Shown one piece after another: positions 48,784-57,261 of a stretch of DNA of 64,000 nt (within the stretch, counting starts at the first letter, position 1; each line of letters opens with the position of its first letter). The translations under genes and the position numbers were made by a program. Under the pieces are notes generated by a model. It had not been told where the DNA came from and made no database searches. It saw only the letters and a list, made by a program, of their open reading frames with translations. This DNA is from Bog-532 sp963805255 (lineage in GTDB: Bacteria > Actinomycetota > Actinomycetes > Streptosporangiales > Streptosporangiaceae), in assembly GCA_963805255.1 (NCBI GenBank), contig CAWDTK010000004.1, positions 62,001-126,000 on the forward strand, written 5' to 3'.

Positions 48784-48835
48784 GGGTGAGCACTAAGGGT
48801 GAGCACTAAGGGTGAGCACTAAGGGTGAGGACTAA
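48784..48835 (+). repeat. Four 13-bp tandem repeats (intergenic)
   Basis: GGGTGAGCACTAA repeats four times; the last unit reads GGACTAA. Located between the serine hydrolase and the fused MFS gene, about 100 bp before its start. TGAGCACTAA-type units could bind a regulator, or this may be slippage. Confidence 0.75.
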
Positions 48836-48935
48836 GAGGAGCGCCATGCCGTCCCCCTAGCCGCCTGCCGCCGAGCCAATCATCGGGCCGATAATCGGGC
48901 CCGGTCATCAGGCCGAACGAAAGGTGGCTGGAGCC

Positions 48936-51923
48936 ATGCCGAGCAGGCGGGGTAATGAGTGGGCGGTCCTGCTGACGCTCAGCCTCGGCTTCTTCATGAC
49001 CTTGCTCGACCTGACGATCGTGAACATCGCGATCCCGGACATGCGCCGCGCGCTGCACGCCTCCCTGGCGGAGATCGGGTGGGTGATCAACGCCTACATC
49101 ATCGTGCTCGCCGTCTCGATGATCACCGCGGGACGTCTCGGCGACCTGCGCGGCCGGCGGACCCTCTTCCGGGCGGGCGTGGCCGTGTTCACCCTGGCCT
49201 CGGCCGCCTCGGGCCTTTCGCAGAACGCCACCGAACTGATCGCCGCGCGGGTCGTGCAGGGCTTCGGGGCCGCGCTGCTGCTGCCGCAGACCATGGCGAT
49301 CATCATCGCGATCTTCCCCAGCCACCGGCGCGGCGCCGCCCTGGGAGTCTGGGGCAGCGTGGCCGGGGTGGCCACCATCGCCGGCCCCACCGTCGGCGGC
49401 ACGCTGGTGACCTGGCTCAGCTGGCAGTGGATCTTCTTCGTCAACGTCCCGGTGGGCGTCATCACGATGGTGCTCGCCAGCCTGGTCATCCCGCAGGTGC
49501 GGTCCGGCCAGCGGCAGCCGCTCGACCTGCCCGGCGTGCTCATCGCGACCGCGGCCCTGGTCGCGATCACCTATGGCCTGGTCGAAGGGCAAAGCTGTCA
49601 CTGGGGCACGGTCTGGTCGTTCATCAGCATTCCGCTGATCCTCGCGGTCGGCGTTCTGCTGATGGTCATCTTCGTGCTCGTCCAGGCCCTGCGCCAGGAC
49701 CGGCCGCCGCTGCTGCCGTTCTCGCTCTTCCACGACCGGAACTACGCGCTGATGAGCACGGTCAGCGTGATCATCTCGATGGGCCTGGTCGGGATGGCGC
49801 TGCCGCTGAGCATCTACCTGCAGACGGTGCTGGGCTTCAGCCCGATCAAGGCCGGGCTGACGATAGCACCGTCCGCGCTGGTCTCGGGCTTCACCGCGCC
49901 GTTCGCCGGCCGCCTCGCCGACCGGGGCGGAAAGTACCTGCTGATGACCGGCTTCACGCTGTACGCGGCCGGCCTGGCGGCGATCGTCCTGGCCGCCAGC
50001 CCCACGTCACGCTGGTACGACCTGCTGCCCGGTTATCTGATCGCCGGGCTGGGCGTCGGCTGCACCATGTCGCCGATGCAGACGATCGCCACGCGGAACG
50101 TCAGCCCCCGGCTCGCGGGCGCCGCCTCCGGCGTCATGAACACGGCCCGGCAGACCGGTTCGGCCCTGGGCAGCGCCATCGTCCTGGCCATCCTGCAGAA
50201 CCGGCTGGCCGCGCACGACTCGTTCATCACCGCGATGCGGGCCGCCATCGCCGTGCCAGTCGGCGTCCTGCTCGTGGCCGCCTTCCTGTGCACCGCGATC
50301 CGGCGCGGCCCCGCGGCCCGGCGGATCCCCGGGACCGCGACCGCCCGCGTGCCGCAGACCTCGACCGGCCCGGGCGCCGCGACCAGGCGCGGGCCGGGCG
50401 GTCCGGTCGGCCCGGCCCCGGAAGCATGGCTCCAGCCCCCGCCCCCCGAGCCGCGCCGGCTGGGACGCCCAGCGCCCGACCCGCACCTGGCCAGGTCCGT
50501 TCGGGAACCGCAGCCTGCGCGCCCAGCGGCGGACGCACCCCTGGGACGGCCCGTTCGGGAACCGCAGCCTGCGCGCCCAGCGCCGGACCGGCCCCTGGCC
50601 CAGCCCGTTCGGGAACCATCGCAGCCGCGACCCCAGCCGCGGCGGGAACCGTGGCCGACTCAGCCGGTCCGGGAACCATGGCCCGGCCGGGCCGCCTCAC
50701 AGCCGCAAGCCGCCCGGCCCGCATCGGGGCCGCGGCCCGCCCCGCCAGCCCGGGACCCGTTGCCGCCCCGGGACCCATGGCCGCAGCGAGACCCGTGGCG
50801 GGAGCGCGAGCCGTCGCCGGAACCGCGCCCCGGCCGTCCCGCCCGCGAAACCAAGCCTGCCCGGCCGGCCGCGGAACCGTGGCTCCGGCCGCCGCCGGGA
50901 TCGAAGCGCCGGCCGCGCGCCAAGGATGTACTGCTCCTTCCGGTTGCCCCCACCGAGCCCGGCGTCGCTCCCGCCGGTGCCGCCTGGCCATTAACCCCCG
51001 CCAGCGTTTCCGCCCGCGTTTTCGCCGGCGCGGACCCGTCAGGGCCGCCGGCCAGCCCGGATCGCTGGCACCCCTGGCTGCTGCGCGTGCGCCACGGGGC
51101 CGGCGAGGCGCCCCGGGAACGCCGGCTGACGACCTTCCTTTACCCGCTGCGCGATGACCTGCTGGACCGGGCCCGCCTCCAGCCCGGTGACACGGTTCTG
51201 GACGTCGGAACCGGCGACGGCCTGATCGCCTTCGGCGCCCTGGAACGGGTCGGGCCCACCGGGCGGGTGATCTTCTCGGACATCTCGCCGGACCTGCTTG
51301 ACCGCTGCCGGGAGGCGGTCGCCGCCGAGGGTCTGCTCGGCCGCTGCGACTTCCGGCAGGCATCCGCCGATTCCCTGGCCGGTGTCGAGGACGCCTCCGT
51401 GGACGTGGTCACGACCAGGTCCGTGCTGAGCTACGTCAAGGACAAGGCCGCGGCGCTGCGGGAGTTCCACCGGGTCCTCAGGCCGGGCGGCCGGGCCGTC
51501 CTGGTCGAGCCGGTCAGCCAGCTGCAGGCCGAACCCGGCTGGTTCTTCGGCTACGACGTACGCCCGGTCGCCGGCATCGCCGCCAAGGTCAGGCTGTTTT
51601 ACGCCGGTCTGCAGGCGCAAACCCGCGGCCCGGAACCCGGCTTCGACGATCGTGATCTTGTCCGCTTGGCCGAACGGGCCGGATTCCGGGAGATCGCCTG
51701 TCAGCTGCGGGTCAACGTGCAGGCCGCCCGGCCGCCGTGCCCGTGGGGCCGCTTCCTGCGCGCCTCGCCCGGCCCCCAGCTGCCGCCGTTCGGTGAAGTC
51801 CTCGATCATCTCCTTGACCCGGCGGAGGCGGCTACCTTCGCCGGTTACCTCAGGCCGCTCGTCGAGTCCGGCGCCGGCCACCGCCGTCAGGCCCTGGCCG
51901 GCCTGGCCGCCGCCAAGGACTAG
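48936..51923 (+). CDS. MFS exporter fused to a SAM-dependent methyltransferase
   Basis: 995 residues. Residues 1-455 are a DHA2 exporter with 14 helices: SLGFFMTLLDLTIVNIAIPD, GRLGDLRGRRTLFRAG (motif A) and GPTVGGTLVTWLSWQWIFFV (motif C). Residues 455-690 form a disordered Pro/Arg/Ala-rich linker with REPQPARPA-type repeats. From about 708 to the end there is a class I methyltransferase: VLDVGTGDGLIAF near 755 (SAM loop), IFSDISPDLLDRC, DVVTTRSVLSYVKD and LREFHRVLRPGGRAVLVEPV. Codons stay GC-rich at third positions through the linker, which supports one continuous gene. ATG 48936 is the chosen start; GTG 48924 is possible. Confidence 0.83.
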   Translation: MPSRRGNEWAVLLTLSLGFFMTLLDLTIVNIAIPDMRRALHASLAEIGWVINAYIIVLAVSMITAGRLGDLRGRRTLFRAGVAVFTLASAASGLSQNATELIAARVVQGFGAALLLPQTMAIIIAIFPSHRRGAALGVWGSVAGVATIAGPTVGGTLVTWLSWQWIFFVNVPVGVITMVLASLVIPQVRSGQRQPLDLPGVLIATAALVAITYGLVEGQSCHWGTVWSFISIPLILAVGVLLMVIFVLVQALRQDRPPLLPFSLFHDRNYALMSTVSVIISMGLVGMALPLSIYLQTVLGFSPIKAGLTIAPSALVSGFTAPFAGRLADRGGKYLLMTGFTLYAAGLAAIVLAASPTSRWYDLLPGYLIAGLGVGCTMSPMQTIATRNVSPRLAGAASGVMNTARQTGSALGSAIVLAILQNRLAAHDSFITAMRAAIAVPVGVLLVAAFLCTAIRRGPAARRIPGTATARVPQTSTGPGAATRRGPGGPVGPAPEAWLQPPPPEPRRLGRPAPDPHLARSVREPQPARPAADAPLGRPVREPQPARPAPDRPLAQPVREPSQPRPQPRREPWPTQPVREPWPGRAASQPQAARPASGPRPAPPARDPLPPRDPWPQRDPWREREPSPEPRPGRPARETKPARPAAEPWLRPPPGSKRRPRAKDVLLLPVAPTEPGVAPAGAAWPLTPASVSARVFAGADPSGPPASPDRWHPWLLRVRHGAGEAPRERRLTTFLYPLRDDLLDRARLQPGDTVLDVGTGDGLIAFGALERVGPTGRVIFSDISPDLLDRCREAVAAEGLLGRCDFRQASADSLAGVEDASVDVVTTRSVLSYVKDKAAALREFHRVLRPGGRAVLVEPVSQLQAEPGWFFGYDVRPVAGIAAKVRLFYAGLQAQTRGPEPGFDDRDLVRLAERAGFREIACQLRVNVQAARPPCPWGRFLRASPGPQLPPFGEVLDHLLDPAEAATFAGYLRPLVESGAGHRRQALAGLAAAKD

Positions 51924-52237
51924 ACCCGCCGGCGGCCCGCCCGGCGCCGGCCGGCATCCGCCGGCGGCGGCGCGGACCCGCCGTTCGCGGGCTGTCACCA
52001 CCGAGTGACCCAAGAAATAAGGTGCCCGCCGGGAATCTGTTCCGATACGAACCTGTTCCGTATCGATAGCGCGGATCGCAAGGACGCGACGGCCGGGCCG
52101 GGAGCTGCGAGCCCAGGGGCCCTCACCTAGCGGGCCTTGCCAGCCGGAACGCCAGCACTGCGCGTGATCTTCCCGCTGGCCGCGGGGCCTGGGGTTCCAC
52201 TGGCCGCGGGACCGTACGTCCGCTTGCGAAAGGCATC
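51924..52237 (+). other. Intergenic region with TetR operator
   Basis: 314 bp. A GC-rich inverted-repeat cluster (CGCCGGCGG and relatives, 51928-51972) follows the fused gene and may end its transcript. The operator at 52043 lies next. A 170-bp leader separates it from the exporter start, which has GAAAGG five bases upstream. Confidence 0.5.
52043..52065. promoter_or_regulatory. Inverted repeat, likely TetR operator
   Basis: CGATACG (52043-52049) and CGTATCG (52059-52065) are perfect inverted copies, with inner GAAC/GTTC extending the symmetry apart from one extra base. CTGTTCCG occurs twice, at 52038 and 52053. A TetR gene closes the same operon, so self-control is likely. Confidence 0.6.
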
Positions 52238-54016
52238 ATGGATACGCAAACGATCTACCGACGGCGATGGGGCATTCTCAGCGTCCTCATCATCAGCCTT
52301 CTCGCCATCGTCATCGACAACACCGTCCTGAATGTCGCGCTGAAGACGATCGCCGAGCCGCACGGCGGCCTGGGCGCGAGCCAGAGCCAGCTCGAATGGG
52401 CGATCAACTCCTACACGCTGGTGTTCGCCGGCCTGCTGTTCACCTTCGGGGTCATCGGCGACCGGATCGGCCGCAAGCGCATGCTCATGATCGGCCTGGT
52501 CCTGTTCGGGATCGGCTCGCTGCTGTCCGCCTACTCCCGCTCGCCCGATCAGCTGATCTTCGCGCGTGCGGCCATGGGCCTGGGCGGCGCGGCCGTCATG
52601 CCGCAGACGCTGTCGATCATCTCCAACGTCTTCGAGCCGCGGGAGCGGCCCAAGGCCATCGGCATCTGGGCCTCCGCCGTCGGCATCGGCTTCGCAATCG
52701 GGCCGGTGCTCGCCGGCGTGCTGCTGGCCCACTTCTGGTGGGGCTCGGTCTTCCTGATCAACCTTCCCGTCACGGCGGCCGGTGCGATCGCTGTCGCGGT
52801 GCTGGTTCCCGAGTCAAGGAACCCCGAGCGGGCCGGCATCGACATTCTCGGCGTACTGCTCTCGATCGCCGGCCTCGTGCTGGTCGTCTTCGGGATCGTC
52901 CAGGGCGGCGACGCCGGCTCCTGGGTGCACCCCTCGGTGCTCGGCCCCATCGCGGGCGGCCTGGCCGTGCTCGCGGTCTTCGCCTGGCACGAGTCCCGGA
53001 CCCGTCATCCGGCCCTGGACGTCCGGCTGTTCCGCGACCGCCGCCTCTCGGCGTCGGTGGGCGCGCTCGGCCTGGTCTTCTTTGGCATGGGCGGGGTGTT
53101 CTTCTTCACCGCTTTCTACCTGCAGAACGTCCGGGGCTACAGCGCGCTTGACGCGGGTCTTATGACTGTGCCGTTCGCGGTCGGACAGCTGCTGTTGTCC
53201 CCGCGTAGCGCCGCACTGGTCCGGCGGTACGGGCCGAAGGTCGTGGGGACTGCCGGCATGTTCGTCATGGCCGCCGCGCTCGCCGGGTACGGGCTGCTCG
53301 GCACGGCCTCCCCGGTCTGGCTGCTGGGGCTGCTGTTCTTCATTCAGGGAGCGGCCATCGGCGCCGCGATGCCGGCCGCCACGTCCGCGGTCATGGACGT
53401 GCTGCCCCGGGAGCGGGCCGGCGCCGGTTCCGCGCTGACCAACACCGCGCGCCAGGTCGGCGTCGCGCTGGGTGTGGCCGTGCTGGGCTCGATCCTGGCC
53501 CAGTCCTACCACCAGACGCTGAGCCCGGCCCTCGCCAGCCTTCCGGCCGCCACGCGGGGCGCGGCCGGTGGTTCCATCTCGGCCACGCAGGCCGTGGCCG
53601 CACAGCTCGGCACGGCGGGCCGGGCCCTGCTGGGTCCCGCCAACGAGGCCTTCGTCAGCGCCATGCACGTGACCACGATCGTGGCCGCGGCCATCGCGCT
53701 GGCCGGCGCCATCGTGGTGCTCCGCTGGATGCCGGGCCTCAGCCGGTCCGGCGCGGAGCCAGTCGCGGAGACAGCCGAGCCGTCCGCCCCGGAGCGGGCT
53801 GTGCTGCAGCCGGCTGACCGGGAGCGGGCTGTGCCGCAGCGGGTTGAGCGGGCAGCCGCCGAAGCGCCCGTAGTCCGCCGGATCGACCCCGCTGACGCGC
53901 TCGGCGTCTGGCAGCAGAACCTCACCGCCGAGGCGGCGGCCGACCCGGCCGATGAGTACCTCGTCGATGTGTGGCCAGGGGACTTTGCCGGCCGATCGCC
54001 CGGCGTGGAAAGGTAA
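52238..54016 (+). CDS. MFS drug exporter, DHA2 family
   Basis: 592 residues, 14 predicted helices. IDNTVLNVALKTIAEPHGGL (helix-1 Asp), GDRIGRKRMLMIGLVLFG (motif A) and GFAIGPVLAGVLLAHFWWGS (motif C). The C-terminal 80 residues are a charged cytosolic tail with ERAVLQPADRERAVPQR. It is followed 6 bp later by a TetR gene, and the operator-like site lies upstream, as in classical drug-induced efflux operons. The drug is unknown. Confidence 0.9.
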   Translation: MDTQTIYRRRWGILSVLIISLLAIVIDNTVLNVALKTIAEPHGGLGASQSQLEWAINSYTLVFAGLLFTFGVIGDRIGRKRMLMIGLVLFGIGSLLSAYSRSPDQLIFARAAMGLGGAAVMPQTLSIISNVFEPRERPKAIGIWASAVGIGFAIGPVLAGVLLAHFWWGSVFLINLPVTAAGAIAVAVLVPESRNPERAGIDILGVLLSIAGLVLVVFGIVQGGDAGSWVHPSVLGPIAGGLAVLAVFAWHESRTRHPALDVRLFRDRRLSASVGALGLVFFGMGGVFFFTAFYLQNVRGYSALDAGLMTVPFAVGQLLLSPRSAALVRRYGPKVVGTAGMFVMAAALAGYGLLGTASPVWLLGLLFFIQGAAIGAAMPAATSAVMDVLPRERAGAGSALTNTARQVGVALGVAVLGSILAQSYHQTLSPALASLPAATRGAAGGSISATQAVAAQLGTAGRALLGPANEAFVSAMHVTTIVAAAIALAGAIVVLRWMPGLSRSGAEPVAETAEPSAPERAVLQPADRERAVPQRVERAAAEAPVVRRIDPADALGVWQQNLTAEAAADPADEYLVDVWPGDFAGRSPGVER

Positions 54017-54022
54017 GGACAG

Positions 54023-54736
54023 ATGAATCCGGCAGCCGTGCACCTCACCGCGGCGGCCCCGGGCGACGAGTATGAGCTCGGGCCGCTCGGCGAACGCTGC
54101 CCGGATGCGCGGGCCGGCAGCACCAGCCCGCAGGTGGGCCCGGGCAGCGGGCCCGCCGCGGGGCGCCGCCCCGGCCGCCCGCGCAGCGAGCGCGCCGAGC
54201 AGGCGATCATCGAAGCTGCCCTCGAGCTGTTCGCGGAGAAGGGCGCCGACGGCCTGTGCGTCGAGGAGGTCGCCGCCCGGGCCGGCGTCGGCAAGGCCAC
54301 GGTCTACCGGCGCTGGCACAACAAGGAGGACCTGCTACTGGCCGCGCTGGGCTCGCTGAAGAGCCCGCTGCCCGACCCGCACGGCGAATCCGTCCGCGAT
54401 GACCTGATCACCCTGGTCGCGGTCATGTCGCAGGACGCCGCCGACCCGCGGCGGACCTGGCAGTACACGCTGCTGCTCGGCGAGGGCGAGAAGTTCCCCC
54501 GGCTGATGGCCCGCTACGCCGAGACCATCGTCGAGCCCCGGCGGAACGTGATCCGCTCCGTGCTGCGGCGCGGCATCGAGACCGGGGAGCTCCGCGCCGG
54601 CATCGACATCGACATCGTCATGACGACGCTGACCGGCGCCGCGATGTCGCGCGGCAAGTGCGACACGATCGAGCGCAACGCGGAGTTCGCCGAGCGTGTC
54701 GTGGACACCATGCTCCTGGGCCTCACCCCCCGCTGA
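54023..54736 (+). CDS. TetR-family repressor
   Basis: 237 residues with a 50-residue unstructured head, then GRPRSERAEQAIIEAALELF, CVEEVAARAGVGKATVYRRW (helix-turn-helix) and a variable ligand domain with HNKEDLLLAALGSL next to it. It starts at ATG 54023 with AAGGACAG upstream. Its place in the operon and the upstream inverted repeat suggest it represses the exporter and is released by a ligand. It is convergent with nadE. Confidence 0.92.
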   Translation: MNPAAVHLTAAAPGDEYELGPLGERCPDARAGSTSPQVGPGSGPAAGRRPGRPRSERAEQAIIEAALELFAEKGADGLCVEEVAARAGVGKATVYRRWHNKEDLLLAALGSLKSPLPDPHGESVRDDLITLVAVMSQDAADPRRTWQYTLLLGEGEKFPRLMARYAETIVEPRRNVIRSVLRRGIETGELRAGIDIDIVMTTLTGAAMSRGKCDTIERNAEFAERVVDTMLLGLTPR

Positions 54737-54782
54737 CGCCCGGAGCCGGCTGACGGCCGGGCCCGAGAACCCCGCCCCAGAT

Positions 54783-56635
54783 TCAGCTGCCCGGCAGGCG
54801 CTCCCGCCAGGCGCTGGTGATCGGCAGGCGACGGTCCCGGCCGAAGTTCTTCGGCGTGATCTTGGGACCGGGCGGGTACTGGCGGCGCTTGTATTCGGCC
54901 AGGTCCACCAGCCGGATGACCCGCTGCACGAGGGCGGGGTCGTGACCGGCCGCGATCAGCTGCGCCGAGCCCATGTCCTTCTCCACGTAGTCGTCGAGCA
55001 GGGCGTCGAGCACCTCGTAGCCGGGCAGCGAGTCGGTGTCCATCTGGCCGGGGGCCAGTTCGGCGCTCGGCGGCTTGGTGATCGAGTTCTCCGGGATCGG
55101 CGGGGTCTCGCCGCGCGCGGCGGCCTGCTCGTTCCGCCAGCGGGCGAGGTCCCACACCAGCGTCTTCAGCACGTCCTTGATCGGCCCGAAGCCGCCGGCC
55201 GAGTCGCCGTACAGCGTGGAGTAGCCGGTGGCCAGCTCACTCTTGTTGCCCGTGGTCAGCACCAGATGGCCCGCCGCGTTGGACAGTCCCATCAGGATCA
55301 CGCCCCGGACGTGTGCCTGCAGGTTCTCCGCGGGCAGCCCGGTCGCGGGGAACCCGGCCGGCGCCAGCTCGGCCTCGAAGGCGTCGACCATGGACCGGAT
55401 CGGCACCGTCACCGAGTGCAGCCCCTGCCGCTTGACCAGTTCCTCGGCGTCCCCGACCGAGTGGTCGGTGGAGTACCGGCTGGGCATGAGCACCGTATAC
55501 ACGTTGCCCGGGCCGACCGCGTCCGCGGCGATCGTCGCGGTCAGGGCCGAATCGATCCCGCCGGACAGGCCGAGGATCACCGAACGGAACCCGTTCTTGT
55601 GCACGTAGTCCCGGACCCCCAGGACCAGGGCGCTGTAGACCTCCTCCCGATCCGGCAGCGACGGCCAGAACGGCTCCTCGGCGTTCTCGGTGGCTTCGGG
55701 CACGCTCCCGGGCCGGCCACCGGCTCGAGTTCGATGTGCCGGATCGTGATGACCGTGCCGTCGCCGGCGTCCACCGGCTCACCATCGTCGGCGATCGGGC
55801 CCTCGGCGGCGGGCAGGTCCAGGTCGGTGACGATCACGGCCTCCTCGAACTGCGGCCCGCGCGCCAGCAGGGCGCCGTCCGCCGCGACCAGCAGCGAGCC
55901 GCCGTCGAAGACCAGCTCGTCCTGCCCGCCGATCAGGTTCGCGTAGGCCAGCGCCGCCCCGGCCTCCCCGGCGCAGCGGACACACAGCGCGAGCCGCACG
56001 TCATCCTTGCCGCGCTCGTAGGGGGAGGCGTTCGGTACCACCAGCAGCGAGGCCCTCGCCTGCCGGGTCACCGCGACGGGGCCGCCGTCCTGCCACAGGT
56101 CCTCGCAGATCGCGATCGCGACGTCGATGGTGTTCCCGCCGTCCGCCGTTCCCCGGCTGTCCGCGCTTCCCGCGGCGTCGGCGGCCAGCCGGAAGACCGG
56201 CACGGTGTTCCCCGGGACGAAGTACCGGTACTCGTCGAACACGCCGTAGTTCGGCAGATGGTGTTTGGCGGTGGTGATGACCACCCGCCCGTCGTAGAGC
56301 AGCGCGGCGGCATCCAGCGGGGCGCCGGCCGGCAGCCCGGTGCGCGGCGCGAGGCCCGCGCGCCGGCCCAGATACCCGGTCACCACGGCGATGCCGCCCA
56401 GCCCCACGGCGGCCAGCCGCTCCGCGACGGAATGCACCGTCTCGATGGAGGCCGCCACGAACGAGGCGCGCAGCGCCAGGTCCTCCACGGGGTAGCCGGT
56501 GAGCATCATCTCGGGGAACACGATCAGCCGGGCGCCCTGCCGGGCGGCGCGGCGGGTCCAGTCGACGATCTGGTCCGCGTTACCCGCCAGATCCCCCACG
56601 GTCGCGTTTACCTGGGCCATGGCAATCCGCAGCAT
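54783..56635 (-). CDS. nadE: Glutamine-dependent NAD+ synthetase, frameshifted in this sequence
   Basis: Makes NAD from deamido-NAD with ammonia released from glutamine. The N-terminal nitrilase domain (RIAMAQVNATVGDLAGNADQ, FPEMMLTGYP with Glu, KHHLPNYGVFDE with Lys, AIAICEDLWQDG with Cys) runs to HIELEPVAGPG. There, near 55709, one base is missing in CCCGGGAGC. The synthetase domain continues in another frame (VPEATENAEEPFWP, ILGLSGGIDSALTATI, TTGNKSELATGYSTLYGD). Restored length is about 617 residues, in the family range. ATG 56635 is the chosen start; GTG 56641 is possible. Confidence 0.88.
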
Positions 56636-56786
56636 AGGCACGTATCTAGCTTAGGGTGGCCGCAGTGCCCCGCTCCGCCGCGCCCGCAGGCCGAACGGAC
56701 CCCATGCAACGTGTTCCAGCGTGCGGGGCGCCGGCCAGCCGGGAAACTCAGGTGCGGTTCGCGCGCGGTTCCGGCAAGCTCACACT

Positions 56787-57124
56787 ATGGGTATCGGCGC
56801 GGGCACCGAGGGGACGGCGATTTCGCCGCGGGCGCTGGACCGCGTGCTGCCGGGGATCGGCGGCAGCGGGGCCGCGGCTACTACCGTGACCTCTGTTTCA
56901 AGGTCAACGCGCACGTCCGCGGCACGCCGGAGGAGATCGGCGACGGCGGGTTCACCGACTGGACCGCGAAGCTCGTGGCGAACAGCAAGGAGCGCCTCCT
57001 GATCAGCGGCATCGGCCTGGACCGCCTCGCGGCCTTCGCCGATCGCCAGGACCAGGGCTTCCGTCACCCCGGCACCGGATTATCGGCTAGGCGCAAGACG
57101 TCCGCGACGCTGAGGCTGGCGTAA
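56787..57124 (+). pseudogene. Small conserved gene, frameshifted or remnant
   Basis: From ATG 56787 the frame reads MGIGAGTEGTAISPRALDRV. Near 56868-56872 one G seems to be missing in AGCGGGGCC; after the correction the product continues as GRGYYRDLCFKVNAHVRG, then GDGGFTDWTAKLVANSKERL and LISGIGLDRLAAF. The restored 112-residue protein has well-conserved-looking blocks but I cannot name the family. It lies between nadE and the GlnA2-type gene. Confidence 0.5.
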
Positions 57125-57261
57125 CTCTGAGGAAACAAGCGCAGGGCACACTGGCAAATTAGTGGCGCGGACAGCGTGGCGACCTGGGACCTCGGGCCGA
57201 CGCCGTGACGCACGTCGATGGGAGGCTGGGATTTGGACCGGGGGCGTTTAGGGTGAGAGGC

